NCBI GenBank assembly: GCA_036924085.1
Contig: JAVGWX010000003.1
Span: forward strand, 126,476,974 to 126,540,973
DNA from: Ariolimax columbianus
Lineage: Eukaryota > Mollusca > Gastropoda > Stylommatophora > Arionidae
Direction of reading: 5' to 3'
DNA: 64,000 nucleotides
Part shown: piece after piece, positions 10,252 to 21,394 of the stretch
Numbering within the stretch: the stretch's first letter is position 1
How the letters are laid out: each line of letters begins with the position of its first letter
Position numbers and translations under genes: made by a program
Notes under the pieces: generated by a model
What the model was told of the DNA's origin: nothing
What the model saw: only the letters and a program-made list of their open reading frames with translations
Database searches by the model: none

Positions 10252-12618
10252 TTTATCAAGAGCTCACAGCAACCAAAACGTCAACCGTGACTCTCTGACA
10301 CCACCTACGACATAATACTTCAAAAGAAAACTGTAAGGCTCGGCCATGACCTTGTCGAACGCGGCGGCAAAAGTCGACAGGGAACGTTTCTTCAGTGACA
10401 TTGCTGATTCGGTCAAAGTTGGTCTCAGATCTAACGACCTCAGATCCGCCTACCAGGCCATAAAGCTTCTCCCCACTGGAGGTCAGAAAAAGGCCCACGA
10501 TAGTGTCCAGTTCGTGAACAAGTCAGATGGCTCACCCTGCACAACGAATGAAGAAGTGGTGGCTAGGTGTAGTGAGCCCTACACGCTTGCCTTGAACCAT
10601 CCACCAGCTACGGCCTGCCTTGACCTGGATGATGAATCTGTAGCAACTCCTCCCGATCCACAGACTTCCACTGACCCTCCAACTCTGGCAGAAGTCCAGG
10701 CAGCCATTTGCAACCTTAAAATTTACGTGTCGCCGGACCCGATCTCATCCCGCCGGAACTGCTCAAATATGCATTTGACCCCATCATTTCTGCTCTACAC
10801 GACCTCTTCCTTCAGGTCTGCTCTACACGACCTCTTCCTTCAGGTCTGCTCTACACGACCTCTTCCTTCAGGTCTGCTCTACACGACCTCTTCCTTCAGG
10901 TCTGCTCTACACACCTCTTCTTTCAGGTCTGCTCTACACACCTCTTCTTTCAGGTCTGCTCTACACACCTCTTCTTTCAGGTCTGCTCTACGCACCTCTT
11001 CTTTCAGGTCTGCTCTACACGACCTCTTCTTTCAGGTCTGCTCTACACACCTCTTCTTTCAGGTCTGCTCTACACGACCTCTTCTTTCAGGTCTGCTCTA
11101 CACGACCTCTTCTTTCAGGTCTGCTCTACACCACCTCTACCTTCAGGTCTGCTCTACACGACCTCTTCCTTCAGGTCTGCTCTACACCACCTCTTTCTTC
11201 AGGTCTGCAGGACGGGAAGTGTTCCAGCCGATTGGCGTGATGGGATAGTTGTCGCCCTTTACAAAGGAAAGGGTAGCCGCAAGGACTGCAACAATCATAG
11301 GCCAATAACGCTGCTTTCAGTTCCAGGCAAGGTATTCGCTCACGTGCTTGTTCACCCGACTGATACCGCTGCTGGTCTCAAAACGTCGCCCACATCAGTC
11401 GGGTTTCACGTCAGGTCGATTTACAGTGGATGCCATCCTCGCGCTCCGTCTCCTGGCAGAGTTACACCTCGCATTTACTCGCCCCCTTTGCGCTGCGTAC
11501 GTGGATTAAAGGCGGCATTCGACTCGGTGGACAGATCGGCATTGTGGAAAGCCATGCATGATATCAAAACTCCTGCTCCGCTTCTATACTTGATTAAAGC
11601 GTTGTATACGAATACCGGTGCCACATTCCGTCTCAGTGGCATTCTCTGTTAAAGGTGACCAGCATCTACGAGATCATACATGGATGTGTCCTTGTTCCCG
11701 ATCTCTTCTGTCGGGCTGTCGACTGGCTTCTGGACCGTCTCAGTTCTTAGCGCCATGGAATTACTATTGACCACACGCGCATCACTGACCTTGTCTACGC
11801 GGATGACATAGACCTGCTAAGCCAGGATAGCACAGCGCTGCAACAGTCTCTTGAGTATCTGGATAGTACAGCTCGAAATATGGAACTATCAATCTCATGG
11901 GCGAAGACCAAAATTCAGTATCTTGGCTCTGATACAAGGTCCCAGAACATAGTAGTTCGCGGTCATACAGTAGAGAGTGCAAATGAACTTTCTTATCTCG
12001 GAAGCACCGTGTCTTCTGACGGACTTAGTAGTCCAGATATGCCAAGACGGATTGGCTTCGCTGCTTCGGTGATGAATGACCTCCGTCGTGTGTGGAACAA
12101 TAGTAGATTAACCCTGAGTTCAGAGCTGCGTATTTACCAATCGTGTGTGATTTCAGTGCTAATATTTAGAGATGAAACCTGGACTGCTGAAAAAAATACA
12201 TTTCAAGACTCGAGTTCTTTCAATCAGCGGCGTATTGTTGGAACCCGTTGGTACGATCTAGTACGTAATGTCTAGGTCTCTACTATGACTAACCTCCCAA
12301 CTGTATCAAAAGTCCTGGACCGTCGTTGTCTTTCCTTGTTTGAACATGTTGTCCGGCTGGATCAGAAAGTTCCAGCTCACCAGATCCTTCTCAAGGTAGT
12401 TCAAAGTGTTAAGGGCATGCAACCAGCTGGCTGGAAGCGCAGGAGAGACGGCCGTCCCCGAAAAACGTGGCTTCAACAGATACCAACCTTCCTCCCCCTC
12501 CCCCACTCCGCCCCTCCTCCTGCTATAGACGAGGTCTGACAGAGCGCCGTTTTGACTGGCCAAGGTGCGTTAGACCGACACAGCCGGCCTGAGATGCCTA
12601 AGCGAACATTATTATTAT
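10252..12618 (+). pseudogene. RTE-like non-LTR retrotransposon, 5'-truncated
   Basis: Fragmented ORF2. Linker and RT start at 10346 (…LAEVQAAICNL). Fingers and palm motifs are VALYKGKGSRKDCNNHRPIT (about 11250-11310), a DLKAAFDSVDRSALW-type motif near 11505, and the catalytic YADD (11795-11806). C-terminal parts include SYLGSTVSSDGLS and RRDGRPRKTWLQQI. It ends in a short (ATT)n tail (12607-12617). It lies between DDTK and LGPIAYGT of the CR1-like element, with a possible 5-bp duplication (AGTTT). Stops, frameshifts and a 28-bp array (10793-11207) show it is dead. Clade assignment is approximate. Confidence 0.8.
10793..11207 (+). repeat. 27/28-bp minisatellite inside RT gene, 15 copies
   Basis: Unit CTCTACACGACCTCTTCCTT followed by CAGGTCTG (28 bp), with a 27-bp variant lacking one base. 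The unit is the RT codons for the stretch normally present once, about ALHDLFLQVC, just before the CRTG…DW motif. It lies wholly inside the RTE-like element and makes the 300-codon frame at 10346-11248. Confidence 0.95.
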
Positions 12619-12619
12619 T

Positions 12620-13849
12620 GTGCATAGTTTTTGTGTCATCATTTTGCCGTCGTAGATCCAAATCTTTGTTTAAATCATTAAAAAATTTATCAAGAACAAA
12701 ATTTATGCCAAATTCGAGCCCTGTTGCACTCTACTTTTTACTGCACACCAGTCAGAGCACTTCTTATTTTTCCAACTCTCTGTCTTCTTCCAGCTAATCA
12801 TTTTTCTATCCATATGGGAACTTCACTATCTATTCCATGTAACTGTAACTTCCAAACAATCTTTGATGAGGTACTCTATCGAAGACCTTTTGCAAAATCT
12901 ATATAAATATCATTCACCGGTATGTTGTCATATATCATTCTATTAACCTCCTCCATGAATTCTAATACATTTGTTAATCATGTTCTCCTTTAAGTAAGCT
13001 CATGCTGACTTTTCCCGATTAAATTAAATTTGTCAAAGGGCATTACAATGTTTTTTTTAAGTTTGCAGATTATGGTAACCGGCCTATCTGTTGTTGGATC
13101 GGATTTATTGCCCTTTTTAAACAAGGGGATCATTCCGCATCTTTACAATCCTCTTGAATAATTCCTTTTGAAAGTTATTGAGAATATAATATAGTCAATG
13201 GTTTTGCTAACTGATATCTAGTTTCAAACCGCAGTTTTGGATGAATATCATCTTGACCTGAACATTTATCCACTTTCAACCCTTCCAACTGATTAAAAAC
13301 CATTTCCTCTAATGCAGACTGATCTTAGTTTTTCAGTACACATGTCCCTTTGCAAAATGTGTTGGCCTCTTGGATCTTGTAGCTGTGTTCTTTTTGTATT
13401 GACTGTGACAAAGTACTGATTGAGTAGCTTACCAGCATTCATATATTAACTTATTATTTTTCCTGTACTATCTTTCGTTCTCTGTTTATTTCTAACATAA
13501 GAAAAGATAGTCTTGCTATCAGTCTTGATCTTTTATTTCCAAATCGATTTTTGCTGCTCCATTCGCTGTATGGGCTATGTTTTGTTTTTTTTGTCCAGAT
13601 TGCTTTAATATGCTTCTTCCGATTTTCCTGCCTCTTTGTATTTTGTCCATGCTTTATTTTTATCTCTTCTACATTTAATTGCAGATCTATTCACTTTTTT
13701 TCGTTTGGGTGTTACTTTCCTTCATAGAACAAATTATTCCTCTTTTCGATTCTCTAGAATTGTTTTGAAGCTCTCTCACTACACAACATTTGTGGCTCGC
13801 TGCTTTTTTCATCTTCTTAACATCTGTCTTATGTCGTATGTGTGTGTAC
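12620..13849 (-). pseudogene. CR1-like LINE, linker and RT N-terminal part
   Basis: On the - strand, from 13849 downward: a linker rich in basic residues (KKVNRSAIKCRRDKNKAW and YKEAGKS), then VPLFKKGNKSDPTTDRPVTI (RT fingers, around 13090-13140), and IYIDFAKG-RV-PHQRL-type sequence (around 12860-12900). It ends near 12620 with LDLRRQNDDTK, which should precede the catalytic DD loop. Several stops and frameshifts are present. It joins the endonuclease part beyond the family A insertion at 13850-14702. Confidence 0.8.
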
Positions 13850-14673
13850 CAACACAGAATGGAGGGGGAGGAGTATTCCTGAGCCTACTAAATGGTAGAA
13901 AAATAACACTGTTAGTGGCAACTGGAAAATTCTCAAGCAATTTCAGAGTGGAGGTAGAGGCACTGAATGCTGCAGTAGAAGCAATGCTGACAGGCGAAAG
14001 CAAGGAAAGCAAGATACTCCTGTTTACAGATGCCCTGGCCGTGGTTTTGTTACAGCACTAAAAAGCCAGAACAATACTGAACTTTATGATTTAAGAGCAG
14101 TACTCTGTCAACTATGCCAGCAGTCCGCACCAAAAAAGAGTAGTGGTACAGTGGGTCACATCCCACTGTAACATCCAAGGCAACGAGGAGGCAGACAGAC
14201 TGGCAAAAGAAGGTGCAAGACTACCACAACCAGATTTTAGTGTGACCTACGAAGAGTCCAAAAGGTTTATTAGGGCCAGATACATGGCTAAATGGAAAAC
14301 AGAACATACTGTCTACACAGAAAAGGATGCCTACTACCAGCTGAACAGAAGAGAGCAGGTCGTGGTCTTCAGATTCCGCACAGGTCACAACAGACTGAGG
14401 TACCATCTATTCAATACACTGAAGATAGGTGGCTCTGACGAATGCACCTGTGGCACAGGGAAAATGACCGCTGAACATCTGCTGCAAAATTGCCCGACAT
14501 ACGAGGACCAGAGAAAGCACATTTGGCCATCACCAGTGGCAACACTAGACAAGCTCTATGGCGGTGTCGACAGCCTCAGGATGACAGCTGCTTTCTTCGA
14601 ACAAATTAAAGTTGACGTCTGACAGCGTACGAAGAAGAAGAAGAAGAAGAAGAAGAAGAAGAAGAAGAAGAAG

Positions 14674-14702
<29 letters not shown>
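13850..14702 (+). pseudogene. family A jockey-like LINE, RNase H 3' end
   Basis: A 5'-truncated copy that retains part of the RNase H domain. It encodes VFLSLLNGRKITLLVATG and LLFTDAL in one frame; after a frameshift a 159-codon frame follows with VTSHCNIQGNEEADRLAKEG, DAYYQLNRREQVVVFRFRTG, and a CxC…HLLQNC zinc-binding-like end. Stop near 14622, then GCGTACG and (GAA)n to 14702. It is flanked by GTATGTGTGTGTAC at 13836-13849 and a copy lengthened by one GT at 14703-14718, read as a target-site duplication. It interrupts the CR1-like element. Confidence 0.9.
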
Positions 14703-14705
<3 letters not shown>

Positions 14706-14718
14706 TGTGTGTGTGTAC

Positions 14719-15520
14719 TTATGTTTCCTTCCTTGCTTGCTATAAGATCCCAGTGGATGATCTGATGGTCACTTGATCCAAATAATTCTCCAGCGGTAAC
14801 ATTTTCGATCCTATTTTGCTCTGTAGTAAATTCTAGGTCGAGTGTGTTTTTGCCTCTAGTAGTTTCTTCCGCATGTTGAATCAAGAAATTGTCAGTTATG
14901 CACTTAACAAACGGTTTTGACTCGACAAGTGCTTCTGCCATTTCCCATTCTATTTTCAGAAAGTTGAAATTCCCCATTAATAACAATTTTCCTGCATTTG
15001 CCCTTTCTAGACTGCTAAACTGTTTCTTATCTTCCTTTTTTGACTCAATGGACATATGTAGCATACTCTAATCACTGTTTGTTTTTTTTTCACCTCCGCT
15101 TTCGATTTCTCCCAATACACTTTAATTTTGTCTTGCCAGATAATATATCTTCTCTGATAGTTATATTAACTGAATTAGTACAGTACAATAGAGCGACCCC
15201 CCCCCCCCCCCTTTACCTTGTCTTCAACTATCCGACCTTTCATGAATTGTGAATCCATCTATTTTAAGCTCACTATCTGCAATGTCCTGTTAACGATTCT
15301 GTTATATGATTCTGTTAACGCTATTATATCTAGGTTTTCTTCTTCTACATACACTTTCAATTCTTTTCTATAATTTACTATGCTTCTTACATTTACAGAA
15401 AGACATTGTTGTCGTTTTGTTATTTTTACAATTCCTACTTTAGTTTTATTATATTTATTTTTGCTTTGCCGCTACTTCTTTAACTCTTCTCTGATGCCAA
15501 CTCCTCTTTGACTGCGCTCC
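14719..15520 (-). pseudogene. CR1-like LINE, endonuclease part
   Basis: The - strand encodes LSVNVRSIVNYRKELKVYVE (near 15420-15350), ENLDIIALTES, KIDGFTIHERS, LLLMGNFNFLKIEWE (near 14990-14940), ITDNFLIQHAEETTRGKNTL and GSSDHQIIHWD. This is the order of the EEP (AP-endonuclease-like) domain; GNFN corresponds to the GDFN motif and SDHQII to the catalytic SDH motif. A poly-C run (15196-15211 on +) and frameshifts disrupt it. The 5' boundary is uncertain; nothing clear beyond about 15520. Confidence 0.85.
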
Positions 15521-16160
15521 CTATAACACCCTGTTTTAGGCCTGTCTTTGGTCTCACGTACAACCGTGTTCCTTATCTCTTATGTACACCTTCCATCTGC
15601 TGCACACCTTCCATCTAACTTTTGTTGTTGTTGTTGTTGTCTTGTTTCAATACCTCCCCGTGTGCTATCCACAACATTCTGTAGAATAATTTGTTTTTGA
15701 CGCAGCCATTATTTATAGCTTGGCACAATTGAGACTGACGCCTTCCTTTCTCTCTGCTGTCACTTAATATTAACTATTCTGTAAAGCACTGTTATCCGTC
15801 TTGGCTAATATATATTGTCTTCAACGTTTCATTGATTATCTTTATTTGTAAGGCTCGTGCTCCAGGGATATCTGTGATATGTCTCACGGATGGAACGGAT
15901 TGATAATAGAAGCAAACACTAAACCGCCCTATGGCAGTAACCTTCCCAGCCCTTGAATTTTCTCACATGACGGGTGGGGAATTCCTACTAGAATTGAAGA
16001 AAAAACTATACAAACACGTCCAGATATAGAATACGATGTTAGGGGTCAAAAGAATTAAGTTTGCCTCATGGCGGACACTTCCATAGAGAATGTTGCTTTC
16101 ATTGTGCGAGGTCTCAGCTTTTGTGAAGCTCTCCTAGTTTCTAACTCGCAGGATTTTATC
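15521..16160. other. no feature recognised; possible LINE 5' leader
   Basis: No coding motif was recognised. The first few hundred bases could be the 5' part of the CR1-like element on the - strand. Confidence 0.35.
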
Positions 16161-16164
16161 GTAA

Positions 16165-16785
16165 GTTAGCTAACTTTTATTAATAACGTCCGTTCTCCGG
16201 GGATTATTGAAGAAGAAGAAAAATAAGAAGAAGAAGATGATGATGATGATGATGATGACGAGGATGATAAACTAGAACAAGAGCTTGAAAAAAGAAGAAC
16301 AACAACAACAGCAAAAAGAAAAAATAACAAGAAAAAGAGCAAGACAAAGAACAATAAAAAGAGGAACATGAAAAAGAAGAAGAAGAAGAAGGAAACGAAG
16401 AAGAAGATGAAGAGGAAGATGATGAAAATGATGATGATGATGATGAGGATGATGATAATGATGATGATGAGGAGGAGGAGGATCAAAATGAGGATGATGA
16501 CGATGATTATGATGATGATGATAATGATGAACTAGAACAAGAGCAGGAAAAAAGAACAACAACAACCGCAAAAACAAAAGAAGAACAAGAAAAAGAGCAA
16601 GAAAAATAACAATAAAAAAGAGGAACATGAAGAAATAGAAGAAGAAGAAGAAAAAGAAGAAGAAGAAGAAGTGGAAGATGAAGAAGAAGAAGAAGAAGTG
16701 GAAGATGAAGAAGAAGAAGAAGAAGAAGAAGAAGAAGAAGAAGAAGAAGAAGAAGAAGAAGAAGAAGAAGAAGAAGAAGAAGAAG

Positions 16786-16816
<31 letters not shown>

Positions 16817-16839
16817 GGAAGATGAAGAAGAAGAAGAAG

Positions 16840-16870
<31 letters not shown>

Positions 16871-16960
16871 GGAAGTGGAAGATGAAGAAGAAGAAGAAGA
16901 AGAAGAAGCAGAAGAAGTAGAAGAAGAAGAAGAAGAAGAAGTATGAAAGAACAGACACAA
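16165..16960 (+). repeat. purine-rich GAA/GAT tract after an S-family end
   Basis: Starts with AGTTAGCTAACTTTTATTAA and GGATTATTGAAG, resembling the S-family 3' end at 21000-21050, then runs as GAA, GAT and mixed purine repeats for about 750 bases; 16637-16942 is mostly pure (GAA)n. All frames over it (poly-E, poly-K, poly-S, poly-F) are artefacts. Long purine tracts of this kind can form triplex DNA (general knowledge). Confidence 0.9.
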
Positions 16961-17231
16961 CTAAGTCAGTGTTCCTGTTATTCTTCTGATAGTAGTGCTA
17001 GGCATCCTTTTTATGGAAACATTTTCGCTGCCTACAGTTGCTGACTATTTTGCTGTTTCGCCTCGCATTAGTATAATGTAAATAAAGAACATATTTCAGC
17101 GACTACAACATTCTCAGTGACAAATATATTACAAGCGCTCTGAGAACATACACCAAACGACAGAAAATGAAACACACTAGGGACACATATGGATCTCCAG
17201 GTTTTAAAATGGAATCATTATTAACCTTGGC

Positions 17232-17781
17232 CAGTGTTTCCCAACCTTTTTACATCTGCAGACCAGAAAAATAATAAACTGTTTTTCGCGGACCGGTAAA
17301 AGTAGGAACAATTTGAAGAAAGTTAAATGTTATTACTGTGTTACCTTTTTGGTCTCCAACTTGTAGGGATTACAATTTTACAACATAATAACACAACAAC
17401 AATAACTTACCTTCCAAAATACGACAATGCAGTATTAGCAGATAAATTAATTTCTAATACATGTCTATCAACTTTCGAATGACCTAATTTACGTGTCGTT
17501 ATATTTGTAGGCAACACCCGCACTCCCCCTCCCCCACCCCACCACCAACGCCCCCCCCCCTCCCAACTTACTTATTTTGATAAACAAACACGCCGAATAT
17601 AGATGATAAACTCTTGTGTTCAAAAAGTACAGATACTTGTGTAGCTGACGTGATTTCAGCCAGAGCTTAGATCGCATCAAGCCGATCTCTGGAGTATGTG
17701 ACTTGCAAGCAGAAATCCCGTTTCCACAGACAGGCAGAACATTTCTGGGTTCCGTCTGGGACCGGTGGTTGAGAAGCTCTG
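17232..17781. mobile_element. hAT-like non-autonomous element
   Basis: Left end CAGTGTTTCCCAACC and right end GGTTGAGAAGCTCTG are imperfect inverted repeats of the CAGNGNTTCNCAACC type seen in hAT elements. A GCGGACCGGTA block lies near the left end (about 17288-17299) and GGGACCGGTGG at the right. No transposase frame is visible over 550 bp. I did not find an 8-bp target duplication, so the copy is old or the ends are not exact. Confidence 0.6.
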
Positions 17782-17914
17782 ATCTCGCGTTTCCCGAACC
17801 ATTCATTTGCAACTAAAGAATATTGAGTAATACATTGATCCGTTACTTATCTTCTTTCTCAATTGAAACAACCAATGTAAATTGTTATCTGTTTATCGCC
17901 GACACTCACAAGCA

Positions 17915-18612
17915 AGAAACTGGTAGGCTCAATGTGATGGTAAGCTCATGGAACTGGTAGGCTCATGGTGATGGTAAGCTCAAGGTGATGGTAAGCTCAT
18001 GGAACTGGTAAGCTCATGGAACTGGTAGGTTCAAGGTGATGGTAAGCTCATGGAACTGGTAGGCTCATGGAACTGGTAAGCTCATGAAACTGGTAAGTGC
18101 AAGATGATGGTAAGCTCAAGGTGATGGTAAGCTCAGGGAACTGGTAAGCTTATGGAACTGGTAAGCTCATGGAACTGGTAGGCTCAAGGTGATGGTAAGC
18201 TAATGGAACTGGTAGGCTCATGGAACTGGTAAGCTCATGAAACTGGTAAGTGCAAGATGATGGTAAGCTCAAGGTGATGGTAAGCTCATGGAACTGGTAG
18301 GCTCATGGAACTGGTAAGCTCATGAAACTGGTAAGTGCAAGATGATGGTAAGCTCAAGGTGATGGTAAGCTCAGGGAACTGGTAAGCTTATGGAACTGGT
18401 AAGCTCATGGAACTGGTAGGCTCAAGGTGATGGTAAGCTCATGGAACTGGTAGGCTTAAGGTGATGGTAACCTCATTGAGCTTGTAATCTCAAGGTGATG
18501 GTAAGCTCAAGGTTATGCTAAGCTCATAGAACTGGTAAGCTCGTGGAATTTGTAGGCTCAAGGTGATGATAAGGTCATGGAACTGGTAGGCTCAAATTGA
18601 TGGTAAGCTGAT
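17915..18612 (+). repeat. 17-bp minisatellite, about 40 copies
   Basis: Two 17-bp unit types, ATGGAACTGGTAAGCTC and AAGGTGATGGTAAGCTC, alternate irregularly. Longer blocks recur (for example around 18060-18130 and 18220-18280), indicating higher-order duplication. Confidence 0.93.
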
Positions 18613-18894
18613 CTGATCAAAGAAATTGCATCAGAGGCAACCACTACATGACCAAAGAAAATCCTGGCATAGACTCCTAAGAAAATTAAATGCAGTTATA
18701 GCTAAAGGTTCCTGCTTGTGCTCTTGACGTCCAGTAATCAACAAAATATAACAGCAGTTTCCAACTTTACCCATCTGTCTGTTCTTGTCAAATTAAACTA
18801 TAATATACAAGGTAGTCACTTAGCAGCCACTTCTGTTTGGGAGTAAGTGTTAGAGACTTCATTGTACCAGACAACTGCTTGTTTGTGAGATTGG

Positions 18895-19050
18895 TTGGCT
18901 AGTTGCCTTCTATGCTGCCCTTCCTTCCCAACCATAAATCAGGTTGTCAATTACAGATGCGTTTTCTTTTGTGTGCCAATAACGGGAGTCGAATCCGGGA
19001 CCTAAGCCATGAATAGCGAGCGTTCTACCAGTACAATAATGAGACACTCA
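18895..19050 (-). mobile_element. tRNA-like SINE
   Basis: The - strand has a tRNA-like head with ACTGGTAGAACGCTCGCTA (A-box region) and B-box GGATTCGACTCC (complement of about 18972-18983). The body runs to about 18895 and contains a GGAAGGAAGGGCAGC block like that of other SINE pieces here (27985, 38540). Confidence 0.6.
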
Positions 19051-19815
19051 TACTTAAATGTTAGAATTCCAAAAGAAAAACGTCTGGGGTTATTTGAATA
19101 CAAAAACTGGAGATCTCTGACAAACAGCTGCAAACATGGTTGATATGAGCAGTCAATTTGGCATTTGAGAAATATCTATATTCAAAACTGCACAAAGTCA
19201 TTCTCGCATTCTATTACTGGTATATTATCAAGGCTATGTTCCGTTGTGTTCAGTGATTCTCATATTATATTACTAGTATATATTATAAGATTAGCAGACC
19301 TATCTTCAGTCGTCTGTGGCAGTTATGTATATCATCATCTTCTACTGCAACTAATAGGTCACGTCCCTGACAATGTTCTCCAATAATTCAATATTCTTTC
19401 AAATGATTTACTGGTTAACCTTCTACGTAATTCTGTCATCAATAACCAGCTTTCTTTTAGTCGTTGGTACATGTTTCAGGGCGTGTGTTCAGCTATCTTT
19501 CTTTGCATGTCGTGTTTCCATTTCAATTAGCGTTTGTGTTTTTTATTGTTTATGTTGTTCGACTAGTTCGCTCCACTTCCTTTTTAGTAGACTTTCTAAG
19601 TTTGTTTACTCTCTATTGGGTTTCTCTTATTGCTCTTCTTCAGTCCCTGTGTCCCTTACTAACGACCAAGGGACCACCTTTGTGATGCTGTGTTATTCTC
19701 AAGTACTAATGAATGTCGACAGCTTCTAGTCATATTCACCATTATTACCACTGAAGCCATTTCTTCTACTACTATTATACCCACTGACTTGTCATGTCCT
19801 GCTGATAAGCATTGG
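19051..19815. other. no feature recognised
   Basis: Short overlapping frames on both strands only; none resembles a known domain. Probably unique intron sequence or an unrecognised old element. Confidence 0.4.
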
Positions 19816-19819
19816 TTCG

Positions 19820-20588
19820 GTACACTTCATTTTTAGCAAGGATTTGACTCTGCGCGGAGCGTGTCCCCGAAATTTGTGCCAAGCTGCTAACGATAGAGCA
19901 GAGGCTACTCGGTCTGGAAGTCTCACAGAACATGTTGGACTGTGCAAACGACGGTCTTAACTTCCCGACTACTCTGATCACCGGAGATGGGTTGTGGGTT
20001 TATGGGTACCACATTCATCATCACCAAGGCCGAAAACAACGAGACAGATGCGCAGCAATGTCAAAGTGATGTTACCCGTTTTCTATTACTCCGGTGGGGT
20101 TGTGCATCACAAGTAAGAAGCACAAGGTAAAAACATTATCAAAGAGTACTACCTGGATGTCACCTATCGACCGGACCTGTGGACAACGGTAACTTGCAGC
20201 TCCATTAATGTACCAATCAATTCTTCGATGTTGGTTTAGGCTTTCTTGGCCACACGCAACATTCCTTTGGTTCGCCACGATATCTATTCTTCCGACATGG
20301 TTTCTTGCAATTTGTGACCGTTCCCGAAGCTGACAATGTTGCTGAAAGTGACCCGAAGAGTTACGACAAGACATTATGCGGAATGCGACGAAGCTGTTTC
20401 CAAAGAGGCCTTCCTGAAATGTTTCTAGCAATGAAGGACCGCTGGAAGATTTGTGTGGAGTCCCAATGAGAGTACTTTGAAGGGTATCAGGATTTCAAGC
20501 CTCCAGGTGAATAATTGTATTTTTCCGGCCCAAGATCAGTTGGATACTTTTTGAACACACCTGGTACATTTTGGGGACCACGTTTACA
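19820..20588 (+). pseudogene. degenerate mariner transposase
   Basis: Frameshifted + strand translation gives KLLTIEQRLLRLEVSQNMLD, CAND, then ITGDGLWVYGYH (the first catalytic aspartate region, with E replaced by L after GDG), VMLPVFYYSGGVVHHK, then FLATRNIPLVRHDIYSSD and FPKLTMLLKVTRRV. These are Tc1/mariner, mariner-clade, motifs. The segment between YYLDV and FLATRN, which should hold the second catalytic aspartate (HDNAxxH), is mostly missing. The 3' end keeps a mariner-like terminus (GATACTTTTTGAACACACC). It is 5'-truncated near 19820 and interrupted at 20589 by family A sequence. Confidence 0.75.
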
Positions 20589-20736
20589 CATACGAGGACC
20601 AGAGAGAGCAGATGTGGTCATCACCAGTGGCAACACTAGACAAGCTCTATGGCAGTGTCGACAGCCTCAGGATGACGGCTGCTTTTTTCGAAAAAATAAA
20701 TGTTACTGTCTGACTGCGTACGATGAAGAAGAAGAA
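20589..20736 (+). pseudogene. family A LINE, 3'-terminal scrap
   Basis: About 150 bp equal to the last part of family A: TACGAGGACCAGAGAGAGCA, CACTAGACAAGCTCTATGGC, CTGACTGCGTACG and a short GAA tail. It is flanked by a 36-bp direct repeat (20553-20588 and 20737-20772) with one mismatch at the 26th base, interpreted as an unusually long target-site duplication in the mariner 3' end. Confidence 0.88.
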
Positions 20737-20999
20737 GAACACACCTGGTACATTTTGGGGATCACGTTTACAATCCCTATCCTCTCAGCCAGACGGCACA
20801 AATGCAGCCTGTCTCTAGTTTATTGCTAATTGGAGGCGGGGTAGAGTAGCGGACAATTCCGATTCTCTGACACGGAGGCAAGCAGTGAGGTATGAGTCAC
20901 TGACTCTTGTCATCTCGTTCAATGTGCACCGACCATATCCTCTCCATTCCAGACTAGTTGTCTGAAGTCCTTTTTGTTGCTGCTCCGCCTAATTTTATT

Positions 21000-21175
21000 G
21001 TCAGTTAGCTATCCTTTACTAACAACGCGTTTGTTTTGGATTATTGAAGAACAAGAACAAGAAAAAGAAAAAGAAGGTGAACTATAACAAGAGCAGGAAA
21101 AAAATTAGAAGAAAAAGAGGAAGATGAAAAAGAAGCAGCAAAATAAGAAGATCAACAACAGCAGCAACAAGCAAG
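21000..21175 (+). mobile_element. S-family 3' end with purine tail
   Basis: CAGTTAGCTATCCTTTACTA and GGATTATTGAAGAACAAG match the terminal block of the copies at 8270-8335 and 16165-16205. A degenerate GAA/CAA-rich tail follows to about 21175. Confidence 0.55.
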
Positions 21176-21394
21176 CAAGCTGTGCTTATTAAAGTCTTAC
21201 ACGCGAGATCATTCTTGCGTGAAAATAACCAGGACCAGTACTCAAAATATTGCATTATTTGATTCCCAAATCGATTTAGATGACTGTTTGTGGGGAAGTT
21301 TTTCCCCTTGATTCACGTAAAAGGCCTATCATTTAACGGGTGCTTCTATTTTTGTTTGTTTTTAATTTAAACCCCCCCCCCCCCCATCTTGTTG

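Noticed and set aside
10346..11248. 300-codon frame as an intact gene
   Set aside because: It starts in a retrotransposon linker and is kept open by the 27/28-bp array; the RT downstream is in other frames.
16272..16958. Poly-Phe, poly-Ser, poly-Glu and poly-Lys frames
   Set aside because: They are translations of a GAA/GAT microsatellite on either strand.
17915..18612. CRISPR-like array
   Set aside because: Units are contiguous without unique spacers, and the sequence is clearly animal intron DNA.
20835..20905. tRNA-like head near 20840
   Set aside because: Only an A-box-like stretch is visible; the B-box region does not match.
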